From NCBI RefSeq assembly GCF_030463565.1, contig NC_134644.1:101800765-101864764 (forward strand): a stretch of 64,000 nucleotides of DNA. Direction: 5' to 3'. This document shows positions 1-13,549 of the stretch, piece by piece. The stretch comes from Pelecanus crispus. Taxonomy: Eukaryota; Chordata; Aves; Pelecaniformes; Pelecanidae. The notes beneath the pieces are model-generated. The model was not told the DNA's origin. It saw only the letters and a list, made by a program, of their open reading frames with translations, and did not search any database. Position 1 is the stretch's first letter. Every line of letters begins with the position of its first letter. A program made the translations under genes and the position numbers.

Positions 1-3000
1 GTCAGAGGTGGAAGCACTTCACAGTGCCAGATTGTTCATAAGAGAGGGTATTTTTATAGTATTTGCCAAGTGAGTTTGGTAGGATACAGCACTGAACATG
101 GCTCAATTCACTTAGTTACCTGCCTAGCCTAACCATCTGGTCAGCTTTGTAATTTGTCACTGACTTTTAATCATAAATTGTTTATGCTCAGAAGCAAAGG
201 AAGAGAGGAAATCACCTTGGTGCTCACACACTGACAGATGCGCCTCACCCCTTTCTGGATTTAGTAGATAGAAACTCAAAATATAAACTCCCCTCTCTGT
301 CTAATAACAAACCTAATCATCCCTTGAGGTAAATATTGATCCAAGCTTTGTCCTACTCCCTCTTCACTTCCTGGATAAGTACATCCTGATATTGCTCTCA
401 ACATGTCAAAAATTTGCCTGATACAGTCATTCGTTTCTGATGCAAGTCTTCTTAAAAATACATCATAAAAATAAATGCTGATGGCCATTAGCTGTTTCTG
501 GCAAGCAATTTCCACTCAAAGAGCAACTATCTGCTCAACTACAAACTTTCACAATAAACTCCCTGGCCATAGAAACTGGTTCCCAGTTTCCTCTGCAGCA
601 GGAAGCCTGCAATGTTTGTCAAAGCAAATAAATGGGAGAAGATGCAAAGTAGCTAGCAGCTTGTACAAATATATGGATGAAAACCTATTTCCAAATTTCC
701 AGCAATAAACTCTTTCCAAAAAGGTCCTCACAGGAAAATGCGTCTGTCATTTACTTAATATAATTATCTCAGAGCATGTTGTAATTTTCTATATTGATAA
801 ATGCTGTGTTGGCAAGTGCACTTGAAAAACTAGCACACAGAAACATGATACCTTACGGGAAGCTATTATTAATAATGAAGATCTTTCAGGAAAAAAAAAA
901 AAAAAGAATAGCTGTAACATGTGCAAACCCATTGTCATGTGGACTAAATGAACCCAGGAATACCATACGTAAAAACTGGATAGGTCTGTATGAAAATAAT
1001 GTGTTGAATTGTAAAAATAGTTCTTGGTGATACCAATTATTTGTAACAGTAATACCAAGCAGATAAGCAGCTGAATCAAAATTATTCTCCTTCCCATACA
1101 TTTTTTTAAACACATATAGGATCCCCTACTATAATAAGTATCTGGACACAAAATATGGCACTGTGTCAATAAGGCTTTACTGTATATCCACTACACTACC
1201 AATAAACAGGAATATGGACCTGAAGCCACCTGATAGCAGACACTTGCTTTTGTGCCAGCCACATAGAAAACCTCTTCCCTAGCTGATATGTGTACTGTAT
1301 CACTTTCTCTCCCCTCCATTATGTTCCACATCAGCTTTCGGCATGTCCTTCCTAATCCCACCCTTGTCACAGCTTGCCACCTGCACCCAATACACGTTGC
1401 AATTGGTTTAACTTAATGTTTTCAACCACTGAAGCTCAGTTTAACACAGCAGTAAGGGGAAAATAGGTAGGACATTGTGTTGCGTTGCTGTAACAAAACG
1501 GCAATCTCTAGGACACACTGTATGGAGAATATCAGCTTATTCTTCCTTGCTGACCTTCATTGTCATTAATAGCCATAATGCAAAACAGCCATTCAGCAGC
1601 CTTATACCACTATTTGCACCACTTAGCTTCAAAAGAGTTTAGGATCTTGTCATCTGCTTTTTGATTAACCTTACTGCATCTTTGCAATGAGACCTGTCAT
1701 TACCATTCCTGTTCCCTGGCACAGAACCCAAAGTGCCATTTGCAAAGGTAGCTATGCCTCAATCAAGGCAGGGTGCAGCTAGAAAATAACAGAAAACAAC
1801 ATGACAAAGTGCTGAATTTGAGTTTATTATGTGCAACACATGCAGAATCCCCTTGAGTCCTGCAAGATGGAGTCCTCCTAACTCCCTTCTGTTTTAGTGC
1901 CTCCGCCCCCTAGAGCAAAAACAAATATGTATTACCTCTTAAATGAAGCAGATAAGAATTTCTTGGCTTTAGGGATCTTGAAAAATATACTCTAGCTTTC
2001 CCAGTGGAATATCTGCAACGTTTTATTTTTTCTTAAATGAGCACTCATGTACTGATTTATATTTACAGCATCTGGCCGTGTAAATTTTTAATATAAACCT
2101 GTATTGAGTAGGAAACCACCACCTATCATTATAAATAGGTTTGCATGGATGCAAAGCTTTCCCTCCAAGGATTTGAAGCATGTCTCATTTGCAGTCCCTA
2201 CAGCTTATCCCTAGGGACCTCCCCTCTCTATAACCCTGAAGGAGGTGGGAGGCTGGATTAGCATTGAGACACATGGGAAAATGTAGTCAGGACTATGCCT
2301 GAATGATTTTGATTTACAAAACTAGGTTGGAGATATTCATCTGCCTCCAGAGGAGTGAACAGCAACTGTTCAGCAGCAGCTTGTCACTGCTTTTAACATT
2401 CCCCTTTCTGCATAGAGGGTAAATACATTACATTGGATGTTGCAAGGTGAGTGCTCATAGTGGGGAAATATATTTTGTTTCTTTATAACATGTGCATCTC
2501 TCTACTCTTGGGTGAGCTCCTGGGACAACATTACTTAATCCTAGTGAAATATGTCGTTGGATTATTTTTTCCCCTTCAGCTACATCCTTCTCTCCAGCTC
2601 ACATTCACAAGCACACCTATTTTCCTCCTTGTGTGTAGACTTTAGAAGTCAAAGTCTATGTCCTTTGAGTTTCCTGTCCTTCTGGAATAGCTGTACTTTC
2701 TGGTTCCACTGGACACTTGCACATTCCATCATTTGACCAGGGGTAGGTTGTATCCACCCTCATCTGAGCTTCCAATAGCAGGAAAAGTATTCTAGAAAGA
2801 AAGTCTTCATTCCCACTGAAACATGCAATCCAACATCTGTTTAAAGAAAGAGAGGCTCCATTTGGTACATGTACAAGAGAGTACATTTGGTATAGGGTGC
2901 TATGGGTTTGAGTTGCAATCAAACGGTGCAACATGGGAGATAGGATATTGCTTCCAGAGACAAATCCTCATGATTCAGTCTAAATCCATCCTGTGTAGAA

Positions 3001-4762
3001 AATGCAGAGGAAACATCACCTCCAGGCCTGACTGCAGATACCTACCCTCTGGCCTTCAGGCAGTGGGCCTTGCAGAAGTAGGAGAAGACTATCTCCTGCC
3101 TGCAGGATTTGTACACTGTCTACCTTTTGTGCTGTGCTGCTTCTCCTCTTCTTGCACATGCTCTCCAATGAAGATGGCTATAAAACAAAACACAGCTGCC
3201 CTTTGACTGACATTTTACTAATTTGATGTCCTTCCCTGTTTTATTGCTGGTGGTAATAATGAGCCATGTGTTGTGGCACTGATATTAGAAATACCTTTTT
3301 CTGAAGAGAAAGAACTGCTTATTTGAGGATTTTAATTGTTCTGGCCAGGTTAAACCACCAAACTTGTTATAAAGCTTTTGTGTAGATTATTACCAACAAC
3401 ATTAGCATATTAATTATTCCTCTGTGAATCCCTAAAATGTTAATCCACCACATACTGCTAATTAAAGAGGGTACAGCTATGAAACCAGGCAGACACTACA
3501 GTCCCATATCCAGCAGAGTTTTCTGTTACCTGACACATAAATCAGCTTTCGTTACTTTTTTGATACTGAGCTGAAAAGACTACCTGCCTTGACTCACCAA
3601 CACATAGTGGCTTCCCACACGTAGCTTGGCATCCTCAGAATTATTTCTGGTTTGCCCCAATAAACACGGGCTCCCAGATATCACTATATACTTTAATTCC
3701 ACTCTTTCCAGTAACGGCTTGATCTGGAATTGGGGAACGAGGGAAAGCCTTCCACTTATCTTGTTTGGGCTCTGGATTAGGCCATTAGCAATTGCAGACA
3801 GGCTGATCTTGGATTTGACTTCTGTGTCATGTTGCATCCCAGTACAGTGGTCAACTCAAAAGCCAGTTTCAGTTTTAAGGTGCGTTAGTGCTTAAGACTC
3901 CAATTTCATTTACAAATGCTTTATCAATGAACTTGTGAGAAGAACCACTACTACCACAACCAGGCTGCAGTGAGCCAGCATTGCTGAACCTCCCTTAGAC
4001 TTTCCTGTTGAGGATGTGCCTCAGTGTCTGGCAGGACCAGGCCGAACTGCTGGTGGCCTGCAGGACTCCATGCTTCAGAAGAGGGAAATTTCCCCAGCCT
4101 GTAACTTGCATGTCCCTAAGGGATGTTTCCAGATCTGCACTGGTCAGAAGGCTAATATTGCACAAGAAGGGAGGCCTAAGCTCAGGTCTGAGACTTGGAT
4201 TTGAGGTGCACATACAGCATAGCATTCAGGGACTCTCAGTTCTTGCGTTTGTAAATAATAGGTGCAGAGAATCTGCACCTGCTTCTGATCTGATTCCCTC
4301 ATTTGGCTAATTATTATGGCAGATTAGGGTGAATGCATCTCCCTAAGATTTGCTGGTTTAGCACTCTACGTACCCAGCAAATTTACCAAACCAGTAAACT
4401 TCATGAAGAAAAACACAAACTGCTGTGACTCCTTTCTGTAACATATATTGCAGGAGATGGAAAGTCCAATTAGCAGCTCCATGTAGCGGCAGCTTGGACT
4501 GCATAACTTCTCACTCACAATCTCAAAGCCTGATTAATCAGACTGTAGAGGCAGGTGCATGTTAGAAACTCTCCAGGACATGTTTTATCTCAATGTGCAA
4601 GGACTGACTAGCTCAAAAAATACCATTAATAGGAGCCATGAAAGAAGAGAAAGTATTCATGAGAAGAGAATGTCACTGAGTGTGTAGACTAGAACAGCTG
4701 AAGTCTGCAGAACAGAACTGAATGGGCTCTTTGGCTTCCTGATCTTGGCCAGATACATTTTT
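1..4762. other. Intergenic DNA, no gene seen
   Basis: AT-rich single-copy-looking sequence with short homopolymers (A15 near 892). The longest open frame (2823-3206, 127 codons) has no domain, no coding-like residue pattern and no splice context that I recognise. No intact transposon, tRNA or CpG cluster was seen. Degraded old repeats cannot be excluded by eye. Confidence 0.6.
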
Positions 4763-6515
4763 TCATAGAATCATGCAATCATTTAGGTTGGAAAAGACCT
4801 TTAAGATCATTGAGTCCAACCGTAAACCTAACACTGCCAAGTCCACCATAAACTATGTCCCTGAGCACCACATCTACACATCTTTTAAATGCCTCCAGGG
4901 ATGGTGACGCAACCACTTCCCTGGGCAGCCTGTTCCAATGCTTGATAATCCTTTCAGTGAAGACATTTTTCCGAATACCCAATCTAAACCTCCCCTGGCA
5001 CAACTTGAGGCCATTTCCTCTCATACTATAACTTGTTACTAGGGAAAAGAGACTGACACCCACCTCACTACAACCTCCTTTCAGATAGTTGTAGAGAGCA
5101 ATAAGGTCTCCCCTCAGCCTCCTCTTCTCCAGGCTAAACAACGCCAATTCCCTCAGCCACTCCTCATAAGATTTGTGCTCTAGACCCTTCACCAGCTTTG
5201 TTGCTCTCCTATGGGTGTGCTCAAGCACCTCAATGTCTTTCTCGTAGTGAGGGGCCCAAAACTGGACACAGTGTTTGAGGTGCAGCCTCACCAGTGCTGA
5301 GCCCAGGGGGACAATCACTTCCCTATTCCTGCTGGCCACACTATTCCTGATACAAGCCAGGATGCTGTTGGCCTTCTTGGCCACCTGGGCACACTGCTGG
5401 CTCATGTTCAGCCGGCTGTCGACCAACACCCCCAGGTCCTTTTCAGCCAGGCAGCTTTCCAGCCACTCCTCCCCAAGCCTGTAGCGTTGCATGGGTTTGT
5501 TGTGACCCAAGTGCAGGACCCGGCACTTGGCCTTGTTGAACCTCATACAGTTGGCCTCGGCCCATCAGTCCAGCCTGTCCAGATCCCTCTGCAGAGCCTT
5601 TCTGCCATCGAGCAGATCAACACTCCCACCCAGTTTGGTGTCGTCTGCAAACTTACTGAGGGTGCACTTGATCCCCTCATCCAGATCATTGATAAAGATA
5701 TTAAGCAGAACTGGCCCAAGTATTGAGCCCTGGGGAACACCACTTGTGACCGGCCACCAACTGGATTTAACTCCACTCACCACAACTCTTCCGGCCTGGC
5801 CATCCAGCCAGTTTTTTACCCAGCAAAGAGCATGCCTGTCCAAGCCATGAGCAGCCAGATTCTCCAGGAGAGCGCTGTGGGAAACAATGTCAAAGGCCTT
5901 ACTAAAGTCTAGGTAGACAACATCCACAGCCTTTCCCTCATCCACTAAGTGGGTCACCTTGTCATAGAAGGAGATCAGGTTAGTCAGGCAGGACCCGCCC
6001 TTCATAAACCCATGCTGACTGGGCCTGATGACCTGGTTGTCCTGTATGTGCTGTGTGATGGCACTTAAGATGATCTGCTCCATAACCTTCCCCGGCACTG
6101 AGGTCAGACTGACAAGCCTGTAGTTCCCCGGATCCTCCTTCCAGCCCTTCTTGTAGATGGGTGTCACATTTGCTAACCTTCAGTCAACTGGGACCTCCCC
6201 AGTTAGCCAGGACTGCTGATAAATGATGGAAAGTGGCTTGGTGAGCTCTTCCGCCAGCTCCCTCAGTACCCTTGGGTGGATCCTATCTGGCTCCATAGAC
6301 TTGTGTATGTTTAAGTGGTGTAGCAGGTCACTAATCATTTCCTCTTGGATTATGGGGGCTTCATTCTACTCCCCTTCCCAGCTCAGGGGGCTGGGTACCC
6401 TGAGAACAACTGGTCTGACTATTGAAGACGGAGGCAAAGAAGGCATTAAGTACCTCAGCCTTTTCTTCAGTCTTTGTCACTATGTTCCACCCTGCATCCA
6501 AATTTTTCTTACTTT
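4763..6515 (-). mobile_element. CR1 LINE, 5'-truncated, RT domain retained
   Basis: The left edge is the CR1 3' terminus in reverse complement (TCATAGAATCATGCAATCAT, then the GGTTGGAAAAGACC block), so the element reads right to left. Similarity runs to about 6515, where the reverse transcriptase (RT) upstream region breaks off; that is the usual CR1 5' truncation. A full CR1 is about 4.5 kb, so this is its 3' 1.75 kb, covering most of the RT domain, the C-terminal domain and the short 3' UTR. The 5' edge is uncertain by about 80 bp. No clear target-site duplication was seen, as is normal for CR1. Confidence 0.95.
4779..6299 (-). pseudogene. CR1 ORF2 remnant (reverse transcriptase, C-terminal part)
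   Basis: One reading frame runs through the RT palm with only two in-frame stops. Palm motif A is YLDFSKAFD, motif B is [10 protein letters not shown] and motif C is FADDTKLGG, at about residues 85-93, 142-151 and 173-181 of the 5565-6167 segment. The C-terminal domain contains [21 protein letters not shown] and [10 protein letters not shown] and ends with GLFQPK followed by a stop at the left. The stops are TGA at 6180-6182, where the family has Trp (TGG), and TGA at 5565-5567, where the family has Arg (CGA, a CpG-deamination change). Both are point mutations with no frameshift, so the copy is fairly young but dead, and it also lacks the endonuclease and ORF1. Family identity is secure; the ancestral residues at the stops come from memory of CR1. 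Confidence 0.9.
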
Positions 6516-9500
6516 CCCTTTCTTTACTCAGGGTAATGTGAAGTTGTATTTAGATTTTCTGGTAAAGAGCTCTGGGATCCTCTGATGAAGAGTGCTGTAA
6601 AAAGTCCAAGGCACTGTCAGGTTGGGAATTATCTAAATCATGGGGAATTAACTAAAGAAGATAAAGCTATTAAACACTCCATAACCCAGTTGTTTTAGAG
6701 AAAATGCTGAGAGATAAGTATTAATTCTTTTTTAGAAGATAAGAGACTGAAGAAATGAAATACAGCTAGTATGTCTTTTGTCCCTTAAATAAGAAAAATA
6801 ATGTGTCCAGAAAAAGCAGAATCCCTTTTTCTTAGAAATAAAATTACAACAATTGCTAGAAAAAAACCCCACATGCATGTTGTGCTCTCATAATTCTTAA
6901 CAGGTCTTGAAACTATGGTTTGAGAATTCTGTTTTTTGGTAAAGATGCAATAATCTTTGCAAATTCATGCCAATGTTACATATTTGATGGAAAGGTCCCC
7001 AGATTTAATATCATGAGCATATTGCTTTGGGATATAGCTTTGCTTTGCCATAGCGAGAGGAATATTGTTTCCATTGGTCAAACACAGCTGGTTTGATGAG
7101 AACAATGGAAAAAACAGCCATGCACACATAGCTCCCATAAAATTTCAGTAGGTTGGCATACACAGCTCTACCCAAAGAACAGAGGAGGCCTGAGTGAGAA
7201 TTATATCTGAGCTAATCTATCAAATAACAATAATTTTTAAAAATCACCACAATATTGTAGGTCCCAACTCCCTTATAAATTCCTTCCCAGCAGAGACACC
7301 GTGTAGAACAAATCAAGCAAGCAGAACGCCCCTGGCTTCATTACTGCTGCAACTGCTAAAGCAAATGCAGTACTATTTTAAAAAGCATGTCTATTACAGT
7401 ACTTGCTCACTTTAAGTCAATGTTCATTTCCAGGTCTTTTGGCTGCACTCATTATTGTGCTGACACCATAGAGTTATACCATTCCTACATAAGCCTTACA
7501 GTTTGAAACGATATAGAGAATCCTTATTAACACCTTACAGGCAAGATAACTACAGTTTTTTGTTTAAGCTGTTTATCCGAGTACCACGTTCCACTCCTCA
7601 TGATGGGATTTAGCCCCAAAGCTGGCTGAGCGCCTCTGTTTATCAATTCCACAATACATTTTTTAAAAAAAAAGGAAATGTAATGTATCTCTTCTCATGT
7701 ATTCAGCTGGTTTTAAGATCATAGCCAAAGGACGTGTTTTCAGTCAAAGCTGTGTGCGAACCTGCTGAAAGTCATAAACCTCCCTAGCTTTAATGGTTCT
7801 GCCAGAGTACCCTTACTTAGCTGCTATGAAAGCATAACATAAAGGCACTTATTGGGAAGCAAAGTTTGTATCTGGCTCTGTTCATCTGAAGCGAGCCCTT
7901 GGCTCAGCACGGCTAAATCGCTCTCTCTGTATGTTGGCCCCTCTCTGCCTGCTGGCACGGACATTGCTGTGCTCCTTAGCGCTGCTGCAGTTTTGCTGCT
8001 CCTCCTCCTCCTCTCCCTACAGCACAAGGAAGACAGGGACATAGAGACTTTAACAGAGGAGACGTACAACTGTAAGTGCCTCTGATCCAGGTTGTAAAAG
8101 ACAAAGAGCAACCAAAAGCCAATTTAAGCATGACACTGGAGCACTTTGGAGCCACTTTCTTTTCTGCATCTGAAGTCTCAACAGGCAACCAGTTCCCACT
8201 GGCATCAGGGGGAGCTTAGCTTGTAAAGTGCCCACTCAAGACATCAGAGAAGCTGCATGAATTGTGGTCACATGGTTGACACACTAATAACTAGCATTTG
8301 GTATGGCCTGACAGTGCGTTTAGTCCCCCAGATTTCCCTCTAGAGATACCATATGAGGCTGCCGACATCAAATTTGCTGGCTGCACCCTAGCTTGGCCAT
8401 AACCATTGAGCAAGCAGACTGTTTATAAGGAACTGACTGTACCTCTGGGATGCATGGGGTAGTCCTGCTCCTTGTTTGTTCATACCTGATGCAATTTGCT
8501 TTTCTGCCTGCTGCCTGTGCTCCAGCTTGGGGGAAAAGCAGCTAGCAGAGTTTGTCTTCTTGGCCTCCGAGGTCTGAACGCAAGGTCTAAAGGCAAGCCA
8601 TTTCTGCAAGGCAGGATAAGAGAGCTTCTTCCCGCAACCCTCAGTCCCAGAATGGGGATGTATCGCTTGAAAAATAGTCCAGCCCTTGGAGCACGTCTGT
8701 CTGTTCAGGAACTACAGACAGAGGGAGAATAGCCTCAGCATTTGCAGAATGAATTTTTTTGACTTCTAAATGAGAATATATTTAGAGTTCAGTTCTGGAA
8801 AGGGTGGGGGAATCTGATGACGAAGAGACAAAACTGACACAAAGAGGGAGAAGGATACGGCTAATGTATTCATAATGCAAGCCTTAACTCTCTCCTGGGA
8901 CAAACTGAACGTGAAGCTACCCAAAGCAAAAGAAAGAAGCCAATTTGCATAGTAGGAATGGGAAGTCCTAAGCGTGCAGTGGTGTTTTATCCATTTTCAG
9001 GGCTCTGGGTGAAGCTGTGGTGTGCCATTTCCACTGGTGGTTGCCAGTTTCAAGTTTCTCATGGAAGGAAAGACAGAAAGAGGGGGGAAATGAAAGACAT
9101 ATCCAGGAGGAACTGGGTTTTTTTTTCTTCCCCATCTACAGTCCTCAGCTTGCAAATGAGCTTTCTTCAGCAACATGTGCCCATTCCAGGCCTTGCTTTT
9201 GCTCCAGGCTGGGAGTAACTTGGCAGCAGGTCAAGCAATCAAGCACACCTTCATTAATTCAGGGCTGAGCTGCCTTGCCATCACTTTTAACCTTGTCCCC
9301 TGACACAGAAGAGCTCCTCCCCTCCCCACATGCTCCGGTGGCTCAAAGACCTACTGCCTGGCACCAGGGAGGATTCACACAATTAGAGTCCGTGTTCAAT
9401 AAACACAGTGGAGTGGAAGTGGCCTAGGTATATTAGTAACACTGCCAATATAGGACTCATGGAGAACAGCAGTTTTATCAGCTTTGAAGAAAACGGCATT

Positions 9501-9856
9501 TCCATCATTAACGGAAAGGTCGTTATGCCATCTCCGTAGTAAGTGATGTGACAAGTCAAACAGTTTAGCAATTCAAGAATGGTGCCCAGGAGAAGACAAC
9601 GTGTCTGGCATCTAGCAGTGACCTTGTCACTGCCTGTGGGCTTCCCGCTGTGGAGCTGGTATCACTGCTCCTTGCTTTCCCAAGGTGAGGCCACAAGAAA
9701 GGCTTGGAGAAGATGGTTGAGGACCAGGGTAACGCACTGCTGTTGAGACACATCCAAGATAAACTTGACAGCCAAGCACACCATATTGTGTAGCTGAGGG
9801 TATGTTGTTGTGGTACTCCACAAGCACATCAGCAAGAGTTTACCTCATGCAGTGCT
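6516..9856. other. Intergenic DNA, no gene seen
   Basis: AT-rich non-coding sequence with scattered A or T runs. Open frames are at most 95 codons and overlap on both strands (for example 7824-8111), the pattern expected by chance. No transposon ends, RNA gene or CpG cluster was recognised. Confidence 0.55.
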
Positions 9857-9888
9857 GCCAAATTAAAGTGTCGCCAAATTAAAGTGTC
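9857..9888. repeat. 16-bp perfect tandem duplication
   Basis: The unit GCCAAATTAAAGTGTC occurs at 9857-9872 and again at 9873-9888, followed by a partial third unit (ACCAAA). It lies in otherwise unremarkable intergenic DNA and looks like a recent slippage or duplication event. Confidence 0.95.
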
Positions 9889-12800
9889 ACCAAACCCAGG
9901 CTAAAAGCCTTTGCATGTTGTAAGAGGGCCTTTTGCCTACGTGATACTATTTAGACCTAAGCTAGATCAGTTCACTGCAAATTTCAATCCCTGCTTGAGC
10001 TGCAAGCATGGAAATTGCAGTGCATGGGTAATGCAGAGAGATTCTATGCAAGTCTGTACCTTGTGGCATCTTTTGCACTTGTACAAAATGGACCCTTCCT
10101 GATCTGGCAGCATTTTACCCATCATTTGCATGAGTACTGAGGACTACAGCAGAGATCAAGTCAAAGAAGAATCACTTTCTCTCTCATATGTGATTCAATT
10201 TCCCTTAGGTCTTTCTCATTCTCATCAAATAGCCTTTAGAATTCTAATTTCTGTTCCACTTTAAGGAATCAAAATAAATACTTCATGGCTTGTGATACTC
10301 TGGCTCATTTTCCAACTATTTGCTGTAATGAAATGAGAGTCTTTTTTTTTTTTTTTTTCCGGTAATTGTTGAAAGCTGATGCTTCTAAATAATGGATAGA
10401 CCAAAACATAAGCCTTAAAATAATTACTGCCATAATAGCATTTGCAGTGTGCAGCAAACACCTCCTAGCTGTAGCCCATCCCTCCTGCTTGCCTGCACGG
10501 TTACTCTGACCAGTGCCAGGACCTTCTTCTTTTCAGCATGGAGGGCACCAAAACACCCTAACTTGTCACCATTCAGGTTTATTGATGAATTAGCATATTG
10601 GAAAATACATTATGGGGATAAATGAATACACCTATTTCACATAGCCTGTTTCTCCTCTTCCAGTGAATCCCACACAGACTACGTTTTCTCTGGAAAGTAT
10701 ATTGCCAGTGAGGGCTAGTGTGCAATACATCTGACATCCTGATAGTGCGTACTCTCATTAGGCAAATCCCAAGGATAACTCAGAAGCTAATGAGAATGGT
10801 TACAGATGCATTAACAAGGTCACTGATAAGAATATAGTCACAAATCACCTAATAAGGAAGGGAAAAAAAAAAAAATCCTGGCAAGCTTTGCTATATTTCG
10901 GTCTTACAAGTGACCCTCTGCAGCCAGCTGCCAGCAATTGCTTCTCTTTCCCTTACCTGTATGGATGGCTGCCAAAATACCTCTTTCAGCCTTGGGGCCT
11001 GCGAAGAGAGAAGGAGCAGGAACTCCTGAATGCTGGTATTTTGATCCAGTACGGACAATTCATTTGTGATTCTGGGCATATCTATTCAAGCCTGCTTCTC
11101 CTCTACCCTGAAGAGTTGCTCACACCCATCTACTCCGCTTCCAAGTCAGTCTCATTCTGCACTCATTTTGTGTCAAAGGACATTGACGGAGGTGCAGCAC
11201 TCACTACACTGGATGCAAAACCCACTGAAACGAAGAGAAACATTAATCAGGTTTTCATCAAATCAAACCTCAGTATATGAGAACTAGGGTCAGTGAAACT
11301 CACTTCTCACACCACTAGGAAATTCTGTTTTCTCCAGGTTCTGTTTGCTTGATTAGAGCCATGACAGAAAAACAGACATGCTGGTATTCCCTATGAGACC
11401 AAATAAAAATTGCACTTCCATCTGATGAAGTGAATAGGATGGAACCCAAAAGTTAGATGATTCTGTCATTCTATAGGAAATGTAAAGCTGACATAACCCA
11501 TTCCAATTTCATCAAGCCCTCTACATTTCCACCAGGTTAGAAAAAAATCCTTCAACTGCATGAAAGCTAATTGTTTCCATTCAACCAAGAGTTTTCAGCT
11601 TAGCTGAATCAGCGCCTTTTGAGAAAAAAAAATGTACCTTCAGAAAAGTTTTGACAAAATGCAAGGAGATGCAAAATAACAAAATGTCCTGCATCTGCAG
11701 CTGTACCCTAAGTACCACCTTACTGTTAAATGGGCAGGGGATTTATTCTACTCCTAATGGTGAGAATTTACTTGTAAATATGTAAACTACTACAACCTTA
11801 TTCTGTTATGGGTTTATAATACAAATAATTTGCAAACTAGTGATGATAGTGCACACATAGGTACAATAATATGTATACACACATGTAGAATACTATAAAT
11901 ACTGAGCACACATATTTATAACAGTCATATGAATTGCCTAGATACAAAACTCTTACATCAGTGCTACTGAATGTGTTTATGTAAAAGGACTATATATATG
12001 CTAACTATTTGTAGCAGAGGATGATGCCTTGAAAACAGAGGTACTATACAACCAGAATAGGGCCTTAAAATGGAGATTTATCCTCCTGTCCATTAATATT
12101 CACTAAATACTGCTCACTCTTGCTCAGTACAGCAAATTTCCCTACCATCCCCCATCCAGTGAGGCAACTTCATTCTCTCTTGGCACTTTCAAGGTTACTC
12201 TCTGCCTGAACAAATGATACCCATGCTATCTTTTCCCAACTTTGACAGAAATCATCTTGTCCTTCATGATCAGTGTGCAAATGTGTGTGCACTAATAAAT
12301 AACAACACTGCTCATTCAGACAGTGTCCTTCACAGAAGCGCTTTCTAATCCAGCAGAATTAATAGCAACGTCAAACAAAACCCCTGCCAGCTGGGATATA
12401 AAAGCTAAAACCCACACTGACTGCCTGAATATGAAAAAAAAATCAATGTAGGGAATAAACGTGGAAAATTTACTCATACTTTTTTGAAAACTTTAAGTGG
12501 AGATCCTTTATGGCCTGGTAGCCAACTGCACAGGCAGCTGTGTTGAACCGCAATCTTTTTGGGGTGCCCTGGTGTCAGGTACCCCTTACCCTCACAGGCA
12601 GAGGGCATCACATGCGCTGTGGACTTGCTGGTGACAGGGAGTCCCCCGGAGGCAGAGGTTTTCTGGTCCCCTGGGTGATCAGCGACGCAGATACTGCCCC
12701 ACAGCATTAAGTCAGCTCTTAAGCCCTGCCTGGGAGGCAGAGATGGGGGAAAGCAGCAGGGACAATGCCCATGGGAGATGCACAGTGAACCATTTGCTGA

Positions 12801-13549
12801 GGTCTGCTGAGGTCCCTAAGAGTGGATGTGCAAGACTTCCAACTCCTGCTGTAAAGTGAGTGGGTGCTCAGTTTGAAATGGGTACCCCAGAGGTTTCGGT
12901 AGACGATAGCCCTGAGGGTCTGTAAATGTACTCAGCAGCTGCCCTGTAGTTTCAGTCTGACCCTGCTGCTGGTTGCAACGGAGCTTTAAAGCAATAGGAA
13001 AAGGAAGGGAAAAGGTAGCGAGACCCAATTCAATGTCAGGAGTGCTTGAGAGCCGAAGTCCCAACTGTAATCAAAATAAATCAGTAGTCTAAGGAGAAAA
13101 TTGGGCATTTTTTTCCGTGTTCAAAGATCTCCATGCCTTTTGGATGTGCCGTGCATTTTAACTACCAAGTACACTATTTAGCCAGAAAAACTGTACAACA
13201 AAAGATTACCTTCAGAAAAATCATGTTTGTCTTGAATGCCAAGTGCCACAGCTAGCGCTGCTCAGAACTGCAGTGGCTTGGGGGAGTCACAGCAGCCAAA
13301 AGTCTCCGCTGCAGTAAACAGCTTGCTGATAAATGAGTAAACGAGGCAGCCAGCCCAAGACCCTGAGTGAAGCCCATCAGAAGGTACTAGAGAAAGGGAA
13401 ACATGACGGAACAGCAACTTGAGAAAGCATAAAACATAAATAACAAACCACAGGCAAGCTCGAGTGTGTGGGGGTGCTAGTCTTCAGTGCCCCTCTCTCC
13501 ACCCCCACTGACATCAAAAGATAATAGAAGATTTTAAAGCTGTAAAAAA
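9889..13549. other. Intergenic DNA, no gene seen
   Basis: Mixed AT-rich sequence with a T run at ~10341 and an A run at ~10862, and a slightly GC-richer stretch at 12480-12810. The longest frame (10888-11280, 130 codons) has no recognisable domain and no coding signal beyond openness. Nothing further is supportable. Confidence 0.55.

Noticed and set aside
2823-3206. 127-codon plus-strand frame
   Set aside because: No recognisable domain, no splice or promoter context, and length possible by chance.
5275-5850. Plus-strand frames inside the CR1 at 4763-6515
   Set aside because: They are antisense shadows of the CR1 ORF2 remnant.
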